Assembly: GCA_964503685.1 (NCBI GenBank)
Contig: CAZDAW010000025.1
Coordinates: 1 to 38,445, forward strand
Source: CAZDAW01 sp964503685
GTDB taxonomy: Bacteria; Chloroflexota; Anaerolineae; Anaerolineales; Anaerolineaceae
DNA length: 38,445 nucleotides
Direction of reading: 5' to 3'
Within the stretch, counting starts at the first letter, position 1, and each line of letters starts with the position of its first letter. Both the position numbers and the translations under genes were made by a program. Under the pieces are notes generated by a model. That model had not been told where the DNA came from. It saw only the letters and a program-made list of their open reading frames with translations, and searched no databases. This document shows positions 14,571 to 23,858 of the stretch, one piece after another.

Positions 14571-15528
14571 GCGCCGTCTCCTCAACCTCAACCGCCCGGT
14601 TCATCGCTGCCAGGTACGCCTGCTCCAGACTGAAAGGTATTTCTTTCAGCGAGATCACCGGCAAGCCCAGGTCGTTCAACAGGTAACGCAGCACAGCCGC
14701 GTTTTGTTCGTCTGGCTGCTCGATCGACAAGCGGATCCAGTCTTCTCCTCTGCCGGTCAGACATACCCCCGCCGGGAAATTAAGCGCCAATCCATCCACA
14801 TTTTGCGCCAGACGCAATTCATATTCAGGTTTGCCCAACAAAGTACTTTTTAAACGGGCGACCGAATCATTAACAATGATTTTCCCCTGGCGAATGATGG
14901 CAATCGTGTCAGCCAGTTCTTCAGCCTCCACCAAATTATGCGTACACAAAATTATTGAGCGGTCGGCGTTTTTCAACTGATGCATCGCATCACGCACGAC
15001 CCGGGCAGATTCAGGGTCCATGGCTGAAGTCGGCTCATCGAGCAGCAAAACCGGCGGTTCGTTCAGTAAAGCGCGCACCAGGGCCAGTTTCTGGCGCATC
15101 CCCTTCGAATATTCTCCCAGGCGTTTGCTTCGGCTATCTGCAAGCCCAAAATTTTCCAGAAGGGCATCCACCCGCTGGCGAATTCGCGCCCGCTCCATCC
15201 CGTAAAGCTGTCCGAAAAAATCCAGGTATTCTACTGCGTTCATCCGCCCATACAGCCCGTGGTGTTCAGTCAACACCCCCACTGAAGCGCACACCAGTTC
15301 AGGTTCCTGCAAAATATCATAACCGGCCACGCGGGCGCGGCCGCAGGTTGGCCGCAACACCGAAGTCAGCATACGCACAGTCGTCGTTTTTCCCGCCCCG
15401 TTTGGCCCCAACAGCACCAGCGCCTGCCCCCTTTCCACCCGTAAATTGACGTGATCGACCGCCGTAAAATCATCGAATTGCTTGGTCAGGTCTTCCGCCA
15501 GAACCATCACTTCAACCATAGTTTTCAT
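14563..15528 (-). CDS. ABC transporter ATP-binding protein
   Basis: A 321-residue ATPase. Walker A is GPNGAGKTT (about 39-47), the signature motif is a YSKGMRQK form, Walker B is VLLLDEPTSAMDPES, and the switch His is in CTHNL. A C-terminal extension (about 220-321) after the core is common in export-type ABC-2 systems. It overlaps the permease-SpoIIM gene by eight bases and must pair with it. The start at ATG 15528 is reasonable, but M4 (15519) and M8 (15507) are alternatives because no strong ribosome site precedes any of them. The substrate (drug, lipid or peptide) cannot be told. Confidence 0.9.
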   Translation of the reverse strand: MKTMVEVMVLAEDLTKQFDDFTAVDHVNLRVERGQALVLLGPNGAGKTTTVRMLTSVLRPTCGRARVAGYDILQEPELVCASVGVLTEHHGLYGRMNAVEYLDFFGQLYGMERARIRQRVDALLENFGLADSRSKRLGEYSKGMRQKLALVRALLNEPPVLLLDEPTSAMDPESARVVRDAMHQLKNADRSIILCTHNLVEAEELADTIAIIRQGKIIVNDSVARLKSTLLGKPEYELRLAQNVDGLALNFPAGVCLTGRGEDWIRLSIEQPDEQNAAVLRYLLNDLGLPVISLKEIPFSLEQAYLAAMNRAVEVEETAHA

Positions 15529-15634
15529 CCCATACCATTAAACCAACGAAGACACAGTGCACATTTTCTAAACAAATCTCTGCGCTTTCTGTGTCTCCGC
15601 AATCAGCCCAATAATGAACAGGTATCTAAAATAT

Positions 15635-16516
15635 CTAATCGGTCTGTCCGGTTTCTGCAATTGTTGTCTGATCCTTTGTTTCTGCTTCCGGCGTTGTTTC
15701 CGTGTCGCTGGAAGACCTTTCGGGCTTACCAAAACGATGGCGCAGGAATAAAGCCGCCGCCGCGCAGATAGCAATCACGCCCATCAGAGTTTGGTTCACA
15801 TTTAAACCGGCCACCTGAGAAGAATCCAGGCGCAGGAATTCCAGCAGGAAACGCCCGACAGGATAAATGATGAGGTAAGTGAGGAATATATCGCCAGCTT
15901 TGAGACGGTCGGCAAAACGTTTACCGATCCAAAGCAGGATTCCCATATTCATCAGGTTCCACAGCGACTCATATAAAAACAGAGGATGGTAATACGCCAC
16001 GTCCTTATATTCCGGTAAACGATAGGCTTCGTCGATAAAGATCTTCCAGGGCAGGTTGGTCGGCGCGCCATACACTTCCTGGTTAACAAAGTTGCCCCAG
16101 CGTCCGATAGCCTGGGCCAGAGCCAGCCCCGGCGCGATAAAATCGACCAGCATACCCAGGCTCAGCTTATGCTTGCGAGCATACAGATACACCGCCAGCA
16201 GCCCCCCAATGACGGCCCCCGGTATTCCCACGCCGCCGCGCCAGGTGGCAATTGCATCCAGCGGATGGGTCAGGTAATACATGGTCGTAATACCCTGCGC
16301 GACAAAAGAAGGCGGCGGGGTGAGAATATGCCACAACCTTGCTCCAACAATGCCGCCGATTAAGGCCCAGGGCATCACATCCCAGATTATTTCAGGGTTT
16401 TCGCCCTTGCGCCTGGCAAGATGAGCCGCCAGGAACGCGGCCGCCAGAGCGCCCAGCATGATGATGATGCCATAAAAATGTATAAAAAGTGGTCCGATCG
16501 AAAATCCAGTTGGCAT
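15635..16516 (-). CDS. lgt: Prolipoprotein diacylglyceryl transferase
   Basis: A 293-residue membrane enzyme that transfers diacylglycerol from phosphatidylglycerol to the lipobox Cys of prolipoproteins. The Lgt signature GRWGNFVNQEVYG is intact (R and N are the conserved functional residues). It also shows WRGGVGIPGAVIGG, FLYESLWN and YLIIYPVGRFLLEFLR. The C-terminal tail (about 265-293) is charged and rich in S/T/E. The next lipoprotein enzyme, LspA, is encoded twice further along. Only 18 bases separate it from the phosphatidyltransferase upstream, suggesting one transcript. Confidence 0.95.
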   Translation of the reverse strand: MPTGFSIGPLFIHFYGIIIMLGALAAAFLAAHLARRKGENPEIIWDVMPWALIGGIVGARLWHILTPPPSFVAQGITTMYYLTHPLDAIATWRGGVGIPGAVIGGLLAVYLYARKHKLSLGMLVDFIAPGLALAQAIGRWGNFVNQEVYGAPTNLPWKIFIDEAYRLPEYKDVAYYHPLFLYESLWNLMNMGILLWIGKRFADRLKAGDIFLTYLIIYPVGRFLLEFLRLDSSQVAGLNVNQTLMGVIAICAAAALFLRHRFGKPERSSSDTETTPEAETKDQTTIAETGQTD

Positions 16517-16534
16517 AGAATGCTATTCCTTGTG

Positions 16535-17197
16535 TTATGAGTTTATTGGTTCAGTTGCATCTTTTTTCTTTGCCAGCAATTCAAGGTACGCCTGGCGGCG
16601 GACATGAATGATGCGCTGAACTGCCGTGAAATTGGCCAGAATGGCAACAATGCCCATTGCCAGCAGCGGAAAATTGAAGACCAAACCCGGCGCAACCACC
16701 AGATAGCGCTCTACCCGAGTCAGTAAACCTACCTTGGCGTCAAATCCCAGTCCTTCGGCGCGCGCCCTGATGTACGAAACCAGCACAGACCCGGCAGCTG
16801 CCAGATACACAAGAATACAACCACCCTGATTGCCCGTGTTCAAGAAATAAACCAACAGCGCGCCGTAAATGACCAATTCCGAATAGCGATCGGTGACCGA
16901 ATCGACGAACGCGCCGAATTGACTCGGCTGCCCGCGCAGGCGCGCCATCGTTCCATCCAGCGCATCGATAGGCCCCATAATCAGCACAAAGATGCCTCCC
17001 CACATGATTTCCCCTCTGATGATCAGGTAGGCGCCAATCGTATTACCGATCAAACCCATAATCGTCATCGTGTTCGGCATAATCCCCAGGCGATTGAAGA
17101 AACCGCCCAGTGTGTCCAGCACACCCTTAAATGTTTGCCGAAGGAAATCAGTCAACGACATACTCTTTCTTCTATTATTATTTGCCAGGTTTGCCAC
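16535..17197 (-). CDS. CDP-alcohol phosphatidyltransferase
   Basis: A 220-residue integral membrane enzyme that transfers a phosphatidyl group from a CDP-diacylglycerol to an alcohol. The class motif is complete: D-A-L-DG-T-M-AR-(x)8-G-x3-D-x3-D, read in DALDGTMARLRGQPS then FGAFVDSVTD. About six helices. The subclass (phosphatidylinositol-phosphate, glycerophosphate or other synthase) is not decided; the form resembles PIP-synthase-type proteins. GTG 17197 has AAAGGA nine bases upstream; an ATG at 17161 would remove 12 residues. It precedes lgt and is headed by its own promoter. Confidence 0.85.
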   Translation of the reverse strand: MANLANNNRRKSMSLTDFLRQTFKGVLDTLGGFFNRLGIMPNTMTIMGLIGNTIGAYLIIRGEIMWGGIFVLIMGPIDALDGTMARLRGQPSQFGAFVDSVTDRYSELVIYGALLVYFLNTGNQGGCILVYLAAAGSVLVSYIRARAEGLGFDAKVGLLTRVERYLVVAPGLVFNFPLLAMGIVAILANFTAVQRIIHVRRQAYLELLAKKKDATEPINS

Positions 17198-17232
17198 AAC
17201 ATTAAATCCTTTTCATAGTTAAACCAGCCGGA

Positions 17233-17255
17233 TAAGATAGACTTATGCTATCTTA
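17233..17255. repeat. Operator-like inverted repeat over the phosphatidyltransferase promoter
   Basis: TAAGATAG, 7-base spacer, CTATCTTA: a perfect 8-bp inverted repeat. It overlaps the -10 hexamer and spacer of the promoter at 17245-17273, as an operator would. A hairpin after ftsK is the alternative. Confidence 0.5.
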
Positions 17256-17273
17256 CATGGGCTAAACTGTCAA
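17245..17273 (-). promoter_or_regulatory. Promoter of the phosphatidyltransferase-lgt operon
   Basis: Consensus TTGACA (17268-17273, overlapping the ftsK stop) with a 17-base spacer to TAGCAT (17245-17250), on the minus strand, 48 bases upstream of the GTG. Confidence 0.55.
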
Positions 17274-19543
17274 GCGGCTTCAGCTTCCCCAGCCGCGTCA
17301 TCAGGGTCGGGGAGCACTTCGCGCTCGCGCCCACCCCCTTGCGAAGGCCCAACCACTCCCAGTTCTTCCAGTTCATCGATCAATCGCGCTGCCCTGGGAT
17401 AACCAATCCGTAACCGGCGCTGCAACAGAGATGCGCTGGCGCGTCGCGTTTGGCGTACAATTTCGATTGCCTGATCAATCAGCGCATCGCTGCCGCTATC
17501 GCCTTCCTCGTTTTCATAAATGATTTCTTCCCAGGGCGCTTTTTCAACTTCTTCAACCGGGCTCATCTTCTGCCAGAATGCGACGACCCGCTCAAGTTCC
17601 TGATCGGTGATCATCACGCCCTGGGTGCGGATTGGACTGCCGACTTCCGGGTTGACGAACAGCATATCGCCGCGGCCAAGCAGGTCTTCCGCGCCGGTGG
17701 TATCCAGAATCACCCGCGAATCGACCGAAGACGCTACGGTAAACGAAATGCGCGCCGGAAAATTGGCCTTGATCAATCCGGTCACCACATCTGTGCTGGG
17801 GCGTTGGGTTGCCAGAACCATGTGCATCCCTGTAGCTCGCGCCATCTGCGCCAGACGCACCAGGCTGTGTTCAGTCTGTTCCGGGGCGGTCATCATCAAA
17901 TCGGCCAGCTCATCAACAATAATGACGATGCGCGGCAGCGTGGGTTTGCCCCGGCGCTGCATACGGGCGTTATACGCCAGGATATCACGCGCCCTGGCAG
18001 CCTCCAGCATCCGGTAGCGATGATCCATTTCCGTCATTGCCCACTGCAGCACGCCGAGTATCCGTTCAACCTCCGTTTCTACCTTGCCAAATAAATGCGG
18101 CAGGCCGTTGAAACGCACCAGCTCCACCATCTTGGGATCGATCATCACCAGGCGTAAATCATCGGGGGTATTATTCATGACCAGGCATGTCGTCAACGCA
18201 GCAATGCTCACCGATTTACCCGAACCGGTCGTTCCGGCTATTAACAAATGGGGCATCTTCGCCAGGTCAGCAACCACAGGCTGCCCTGAAACGTCCCTGC
18301 CCAGGGCAACAGCCAGCGGCGAATCCAGGCGGTTGAACGTATCTGATTCCAATATCGAACGCAGGCGGACGATGGTTGAACGCATGTTAGGCACTTCAAT
18401 GCCCACATACGCCCGGCCGGGTACAGGCGCCACAATGCGCAACCGCTCGGCAGACAGCGCCAGAGCAAGGTCCTTCTGCAGCCCGGCAATCTGCGCCACT
18501 CGCACTTTTTGTAACGCCGCCTCACCCTCAGCGCCGCTCGATTTTTCGATGTAACCCGGCTCAACTGCAAATTGCGTCACCGTGGGGCCTATGCGAAACC
18601 CGCTCACCTTTGCCGGAATACCAAACTCGGCCAGGGTTTTCTCGATCAGGCCGGCCGTCTGGTTGATGAAACGTTCATCAGGACGGTTGCTTTGTTCCCC
18701 CATCAGCAAATTCAAAGGCGGCAGACGCTCGTCGCGAGGCCGGGGCGCAGCCGGTTTTTCAGGTTGAACGTTTTCCACCCGGAATGATTTTCGATATTCA
18801 GCCGGTAGTTTTTCAGTCAGGCGAGAATGCCGGTTTTTCGCTTTTGCCGTCTCAACGGATGAGGTTGTCGCGGCTTCGCTTACGCTTCGCTCCCTGCCTG
18901 CCGTTTGCCCGCTCGCCGGCGGGTTAATTTGTTCTGCTTCAACCGTGGTTCTTGCCCACTTCCTTAATACATCCCAACCGCCAAAAAAGTCGATTGCCAG
19001 AATCAGAAAGAGCAAAAACAACAGCGCGTCGCGAATGAAAGGTCCCAGAATGATCGCCAAAAAGTAAGCCAGCCCCCAGCCAATGATTCCCCCGTCCAGG
19101 CCGGCCGCCGCCCGATCCCGCGCACCGCCCCCGACGACAGACAGAATCGTCAACGCCGTGAAAGCCATGCCTTCCAAAACGAGCACTTTCCGCCAGGCGT
19201 GAACCGACCACTCTTCGGGTTTTTTACGAATGACCTGAACGCCGCCCAATCCGGCAGCCAGAGCGACCAGCGCCGCGCCCCAACCCAACTGCCGCCATAA
19301 AAAGATGCCATAAGGTTTAAGCAGCGTCCCCCCGGTCCACCCAGCCAGCGCAAAAAGCGTTAAAACCGCCAGAACGATCAGCATGATTCCCAGAAAATCG
19401 CGCTTGAAACGGCCAAACGCTGTCGAAACCCAGCCGCCGGCATCCAGTATCACTGCATTTAAATCCACCGGCGCAGGTTGATTTTCAATGCCGCCAGCCT
19501 GCTTTGACTTTTTTTGCGTGTTCTTTTCCCTGGGAGAAGCCAT
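17270..19543 (-). CDS. ftsK: FtsK/SpoIIIE DNA translocase
   Basis: A 757-residue DNA pump for chromosome segregation at the division septum. Four or so membrane helices lie in residues about 50-190, followed by a short charged linker (about 190-270). The motor has Walker A GTTGSGKS (437-444) and Walker B VIIVDELAD (D544, E545). The winged-helix gamma domain (about 685-745) carries RRLRIGYPRAARLIDELEELGVVGP, which reads KOPS-type sequences. The linker is shorter than in E. coli FtsK, as in many phyla. It starts three bases after the S1 gene stop with no Shine-Dalgarno site seen, so it is probably coupled. Confidence 0.95.
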   Translation of the reverse strand: MASPREKNTQKKSKQAGGIENQPAPVDLNAVILDAGGWVSTAFGRFKRDFLGIMLIVLAVLTLFALAGWTGGTLLKPYGIFLWRQLGWGAALVALAAGLGGVQVIRKKPEEWSVHAWRKVLVLEGMAFTALTILSVVGGGARDRAAAGLDGGIIGWGLAYFLAIILGPFIRDALLFLLFLILAIDFFGGWDVLRKWARTTVEAEQINPPASGQTAGRERSVSEAATTSSVETAKAKNRHSRLTEKLPAEYRKSFRVENVQPEKPAAPRPRDERLPPLNLLMGEQSNRPDERFINQTAGLIEKTLAEFGIPAKVSGFRIGPTVTQFAVEPGYIEKSSGAEGEAALQKVRVAQIAGLQKDLALALSAERLRIVAPVPGRAYVGIEVPNMRSTIVRLRSILESDTFNRLDSPLAVALGRDVSGQPVVADLAKMPHLLIAGTTGSGKSVSIAALTTCLVMNNTPDDLRLVMIDPKMVELVRFNGLPHLFGKVETEVERILGVLQWAMTEMDHRYRMLEAARARDILAYNARMQRRGKPTLPRIVIIVDELADLMMTAPEQTEHSLVRLAQMARATGMHMVLATQRPSTDVVTGLIKANFPARISFTVASSVDSRVILDTTGAEDLLGRGDMLFVNPEVGSPIRTQGVMITDQELERVVAFWQKMSPVEEVEKAPWEEIIYENEEGDSGSDALIDQAIEIVRQTRRASASLLQRRLRIGYPRAARLIDELEELGVVGPSQGGGREREVLPDPDDAAGEAEAA

Positions 19544-19546
19544 ATT

Positions 19547-20500
19547 CTATTCGACCGAAACCAGGCTCAACCCCAGACGCCGTTTTTCAACATCAATATG
19601 CAATATTTGAACACGAATTTTACGCCCCGGCGTTAAAGTCTCGCCGCTAAGTTTTTTGTCCATCGGCAGGCTCATCGCCGAGTTATGAATCAATCCTTCA
19701 ATGCCGTCTTCAAGCTTCGCAAAAAATCCATATTTCACCGGGCAGGTAATCCATGCATCCAGCACCTGTCCAACCCGATATTTTTCACCGGCCTCCTCCC
19801 ATGGATTGGGATAAAGACGCTTCAGGCTGAGGGCCACCCTGGCCTGCTCTTCAGAAACCTGGAGGATGACCGCGTCGCATTCTTCGCCAACCCGAATAAT
19901 ACTGGCAGGGTGCGAAACCCGTCCCCAGGATAATTCCGATACATGAATCAGCCCTTCGACGCCGCCAAGGTCAATGAAGACGCCAAACTCGGTGATATTG
20001 GTCACCACACCGTGAACCTTTTGCCCAATCTCAATCGTTTGCAGCAACTCTTTCCGCCGCCCCTCTCCGGCCTGTGCCGCCCGTTCTGAAAACACGACCC
20101 GGTCGCTCGTTGGGTTGCACTCGATGACCTTGCCGCGCAAATTCATGCCAACATACTTTTTCAACACCTTCTCGCGAGCTTCCTCATTCATGGAAGAAGC
20201 CACACCTACCAGATGCGATATCGGAATAAAGCCCTGAATCTGATCACAACTCACCAGCAGACCGCCCCGGTTGTAACCGGTCACCTCTAAATCGAGAATC
20301 TTCTCTTTTTCAAACAAGTCGACGACGTACTCCCAATCAACTTCTTTGCTTGCAGATGGGGCGTTTAACTTATTTCCGGCAAGACCTCTATGCTCAACAT
20401 AATATCGCTCGTCAGCCAGAACTGATGACCACCACCCTTCATTGATTCCCGGAAATTCATCCACTGGATTATCATCCTTGTGTTCTTCAGCAGGAAACAT
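19547..20500 (-). CDS. S1 RNA-binding domain protein (three S1 repeats)
   Basis: A 317-residue protein with three S1 (OB-fold) repeats after a 55-residue acidic N terminus. The first (about 60-140) opens LDLEVTGYNRGGLLVSCDQIQGFIPISHL. The second (about 155-225) contains HGVVTNITEFGVFIDLG and EGLIHVSELSW, the strongest match. The third (about 240-317) contains a KYGFFAKLEDGIEGLIHNS. It resembles ribosomal protein S1 of shorter form, or a general S1-domain regulator. It could act in translation initiation or RNA binding. The frame goes to a TTG at 20506, but the ATG at 20500 has GGGAGG eight bases upstream. Confidence 0.85.
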   Translation of the reverse strand: MFPAEEHKDDNPVDEFPGINEGWWSSVLADERYYVEHRGLAGNKLNAPSASKEVDWEYVVDLFEKEKILDLEVTGYNRGGLLVSCDQIQGFIPISHLVGVASSMNEEAREKVLKKYVGMNLRGKVIECNPTSDRVVFSERAAQAGEGRRKELLQTIEIGQKVHGVVTNITEFGVFIDLGGVEGLIHVSELSWGRVSHPASIIRVGEECDAVILQVSEEQARVALSLKRLYPNPWEEAGEKYRVGQVLDAWITCPVKYGFFAKLEDGIEGLIHNSAMSLPMDKKLSGETLTPGRKIRVQILHIDVEKRRLGLSLVSVE

Positions 20501-20541
20501 ACGCAAAACCTCCCCAACACATAACTAAAATATGCAACGGT

Positions 20542-22479
20542 TTAAACCTGAATACGTTCCATTGGCGAATCGACTTGTTCTTTGTGATTAAAGGTTTCCG
20601 CCTCCATTTCAGTGATAGCGCGGGCAACGGCCTCAATGGCGACTCGCTGTTTTCGATATAGGTCCGCCTCTGACAAGGCCAACTTATAAGCTATCTCACG
20701 TATCTTCCTCCCTTCAATGAACCGCATTTCCAATATATTATAAATCGTCCACTCGCCGGTAAAACGCCTTTGTCCCTCCGGACGGGTCATATCAACTGCC
20801 CGGCGCAAGATTGCCCGGAGAGCATTGGCGCTGTTGCCCTCATGCTCATGCAGAGCATCCTGAACGATTTGCAGGTTAATCAGGGGGCTTTCGGTCAATT
20901 TCGGGCCGCCCCAGTAATGATTCAACGCATCTTTGATCCATTGTCCCAGGTTCTCCTGTTCGATAATTGGATCTTCAATCAATACTCCCGAGCGATCATA
21001 ACGTGAAGCAGCCCGCAGCCGTTGAATGAATTCTGCATCAGGCGTTATTGACTTCAGGGATTCAAATACCCGATGCTGCATTCGCCGATTCTGCAGCGCC
21101 ATAGCAGCCCGTTCTGTCAACAGCTTCAGAGCTGGGCGCTGATCTTCCTCAAAGACAGGATGCCCGTTCTGCAATATGCCCAAAACACCCAGCAGATCGC
21201 CCTGCGATTGTTGGCCCGGTTCGCGCAGCGGCAGCAGTACATAATTGCCCCATTTGAAATGATCCTGGTTGCCGGGGTTTTGAGTTACCATCTGGTAGAG
21301 TTCCTGTTGGCCCATCCCTTCTTCCAAAAAGCCGCCATCGCCGGCTCTGACAACCAGCTCCATTCCTTTCTCATTAAGCGCCGCAATAAACGCCTGCCTG
21401 ACTTGCAGCCGGTCGCAAATTGCCGCCGTTACGGCCTCGAGGAACTGGCGCGTATCGCTCGTCGTCAGCAGACGCTCTTCCAGTAATTGCAGCAATTTAA
21501 CATCATTGGGGTCGCCGCCGTGAAAAAATTTCCGCTCCCAGTATTGCCCGGTCAGAATAATCAGGTACTCAAACAGAAGAATCGAACACACCATAACAAT
21601 CGGCACAAAAGCCGTGTAAGACATGCCAAAAATTTCACCGGCGCGGCGGGTAATCGTCACCACCGCCAGAGTCAATGAGGCAGTGAAAGGCCCGCGCATC
21701 AGCCACTTGAACAGACGACTTTTTACCACCCTGTCGGGCCAGGGAACGCCGAAAAATGCAACCGCGTAGGTCATCACCACAATCAACAGACCAACCAGCA
21801 CATTCGTCACCGCATCGGCCCACCAGAAGAAAATCGGGTACCGGGCAGCAATATTGGACCCGTAGAGCAGGTACGGATAAGAACCAATCGCCGGGGCAAT
21901 CGCGCCGGTAATCAGATAAACCATCCGCCGGCGGCTGGTCGGCGTCACCGTTCGGTTATAAGCTTTGATGAAGTTATACCAGGCGGCGCCCATCATGCAG
22001 ATGTAATAAACCGTAAAGATCTCGGTAACGACCGTCCTTTGCAAATGTGGAGCCGGCTGTTTCGTCATAACCACCGGCCCGACGAATATGGAAAGCGGCA
22101 ACATGATCAGAAAAATGGCCGAAATCAGATACGCCAGGCGAACAGCAACCTTCCGCCGGTTTTGCGCCGGTTCCCCCGTCGTCGAGAGCAACGCATCAGA
22201 AATATGAAGATAGGCAGCCGGCAGGAAAATGATCCCCATCCATTGTAAATGCAGCCAGAAATTAATTTCCCATTCGGTTGAAACCGTACTGCCGATCGCT
22301 TCGGCAGTATAAACCACAACCACGCAGGCCATGATCAGGACAAACGCGTGCGCCACCCGGTCAATTAGATTAAACGATAAAGCGTACAGCAGTATGGAAA
22401 ATGCCGTGATGGCAATTCCTGCCGCCAGGATTTGATTGACAGCTTTGAGTATTACCAGTAAGCCAAAGTCCCAGTCCAC
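20542..22479 (-). CDS. Membrane sensor with 7TM, GAF and C-terminal HTH-like domains
   Basis: A 645-residue protein. The N-terminal third (about 1-320) contains many helices, resembling the 7TM region that precedes some histidine kinases. Residues about 340-500 look like a GAF sensory domain (for example LLPLREPGQQSQGDLLGVLGI and LTERAAMALQNRRM). The C-terminal part (about 545-630) ends in a helix pattern REIAYKLALSEADLYRKQRVAI, typical of a sigma-region-4-like HTH found in Chloroflexota regulators. No H-box or kinase ATPase (N/G boxes) is seen. It might be a membrane-tethered transcription regulator. GTG 22479 with GAGG nine bases upstream. Confidence 0.65.
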   Translation of the reverse strand: MDWDFGLLVILKAVNQILAAGIAITAFSILLYALSFNLIDRVAHAFVLIMACVVVVYTAEAIGSTVSTEWEINFWLHLQWMGIIFLPAAYLHISDALLSTTGEPAQNRRKVAVRLAYLISAIFLIMLPLSIFVGPVVMTKQPAPHLQRTVVTEIFTVYYICMMGAAWYNFIKAYNRTVTPTSRRRMVYLITGAIAPAIGSYPYLLYGSNIAARYPIFFWWADAVTNVLVGLLIVVMTYAVAFFGVPWPDRVVKSRLFKWLMRGPFTASLTLAVVTITRRAGEIFGMSYTAFVPIVMVCSILLFEYLIILTGQYWERKFFHGGDPNDVKLLQLLEERLLTTSDTRQFLEAVTAAICDRLQVRQAFIAALNEKGMELVVRAGDGGFLEEGMGQQELYQMVTQNPGNQDHFKWGNYVLLPLREPGQQSQGDLLGVLGILQNGHPVFEEDQRPALKLLTERAAMALQNRRMQHRVFESLKSITPDAEFIQRLRAASRYDRSGVLIEDPIIEQENLGQWIKDALNHYWGGPKLTESPLINLQIVQDALHEHEGNSANALRAILRRAVDMTRPEGQRRFTGEWTIYNILEMRFIEGRKIREIAYKLALSEADLYRKQRVAIEAVARAITEMEAETFNHKEQVDSPMERIQV

Positions 22480-22504
22480 TACAAATAACCTCGTTTTTTA
22501 CTCT

Positions 22505-23044
22505 CTACCGCAAAAAGCGGGCATAAAACAGGGCAATGTCCTGATTACCGTAGTAATGATCATTATACCCACAAAATTCAAAACCCAACTTCTTAACCAA
22601 CTCAATTGCAGCGTGATTCTTCGATTGCATCTCGACAATCATTGCGGCTTGCTTCTTATGAATAGCCCATTCCTGAGCGGCCAGCAATAAGGCGCTGGCA
22701 ATTCCCTTACGCCGCATCAATGAAGCCACAGCCATATCCGTAACCCAGACTGTATTCGGCGCAACGCCCTGTTTTAAACGAATATAACCAATTGCCTTCT
22801 GTTCAAACACCGCGGTCAGAACCGTGCAGCGTTTGGGCCATTCTTCAAACAGCGTTTCCATCGGCCGCGGATATTCCACTTTTACAGACCGCGGCAAACG
22901 AATCTTGCGGAAATTAACCACTGACTGCGTCGAATCCACCTGTAAATCCATCTGCCAGACATAATCGCTGACGTAATTATGTTCGATCTCAACCAGTCCG
23001 GGGATGTCATCAGCTTGCGCCGGACGTACTTCTATTTCAGGCAT
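22505..23044 (-). CDS. GNAT family N-acetyltransferase
   Basis: A 179-residue GNAT enzyme. The acetyl-CoA pyrophosphate loop is RRKGIASALL (R-x-x-G-x-A form). The strand before it is VTDMAVAS, and the final part IELVKKLGFEFCGYNDHYY is the classic motif B. The residues QSKNHAAIELV fit RimI- or streptothricin-acetyltransferase-like members. Acceptor unknown. ATG 23044 has GAGGA upstream. It lies 19 bases after the membrane protein gene and 25 bases before the 7TM sensor gene, in one run on the minus strand. Confidence 0.8.
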   Translation of the reverse strand: MPEIEVRPAQADDIPGLVEIEHNYVSDYVWQMDLQVDSTQSVVNFRKIRLPRSVKVEYPRPMETLFEEWPKRCTVLTAVFEQKAIGYIRLKQGVAPNTVWVTDMAVASLMRRKGIASALLLAAQEWAIHKKQAAMIVEMQSKNHAAIELVKKLGFEFCGYNDHYYGNQDIALFYARFLR

Positions 23045-23063
23045 AAATACATTCCTCTATATT

Positions 23064-23750
23064 TTATGGGGCCAATACCTGCACAGGAATCACACAGGGC
23101 GGCTCGCGGGTATTCCCTTTATTATCCGTCACGACGATGCGCAGCAGGTAATCTCCGGGAACGAATTGGGTCGTATCCCACTTGCCCAGCAAACCATCGA
23201 GGACGAGCTCGTTGGCGGCGGCAATCGTTCGCCACTCTTCCACGCCAGACTGACCCACTTCATATTTATAAAATCCAAAATCGGTAACATTCACCGTACC
23301 GATCAACTCTACTTCGCCCTGCACTTTCTCACCCGGCGCCGGCGAGGTGATCTCGATTTGATCCGGGATGCACCCTGTCGCCGATTGGGTTACAGCCGGA
23401 ACAGGGGTTGTCGTCCCTTCTCCAGCCGGTTGCGTTCCGGCCGGCGAGGCGGCGTCGGAAGTCGCCCTCAAATCCAGCGTCGGAGTTGGCAGTTCCCGAA
23501 CCCCGGGTATTTTCACAGATATGACCGTGACAAGAAAAAAAATTCCGACGACTACCAGTAAAATTATCACCAAAACACTGATCGATTGAGATATCTGGCG
23601 GCGGGCAATATCCCGTTCCAATCCAAAAATCGACTCCTGCCAGGTTTTTATCCCTGAGATTAACCTGCGGGCATAGATAATGGCCAGAAGGCCCAATCCC
23701 AGATAGATCCAGTATTCATAAATTGTTAAGAAACGTAATACTTCAACCAT
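23064..23750 (-). CDS. Membrane protein with extracytoplasmic Ig-like domain, function unknown
   Basis: A 228-residue protein not recognised as any named family. Two transmembrane helices appear (about 11-28 and 56-79). A low-complexity linker rich in Pro, Thr, Ser and Ala follows (about 85-123). The C-terminal half (about 124-228) opens CIPDQIEITSPAPGEKVQGEVELIGTV-like and reads like an immunoglobulin-type or Big-type beta domain; two Cys (about 125 and 220) could form a disulphide. It probably lies outside the membrane on a stalk. No lipobox. The next gene in the direction of transcription is the GNAT acetyltransferase (19-base gap). Confidence 0.65.
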   Translation of the reverse strand: MVEVLRFLTIYEYWIYLGLGLLAIIYARRLISGIKTWQESIFGLERDIARRQISQSISVLVIILLVVVGIFFLVTVISVKIPGVRELPTPTLDLRATSDAASPAGTQPAGEGTTTPVPAVTQSATGCIPDQIEITSPAPGEKVQGEVELIGTVNVTDFGFYKYEVGQSGVEEWRTIAAANELVLDGLLGKWDTTQFVPGDYLLRIVVTDNKGNTREPPCVIPVQVLAP

Positions 23751-23858
23751 TCGACACCAGGCAAATTATGATGGCAAGAACTTTCCTCATTGAATCAGGC
23801 AGAACGCCTTTTACAAAACGCACTTCGTTGAACCCGGCAGCTTATTCACAACTGTATT

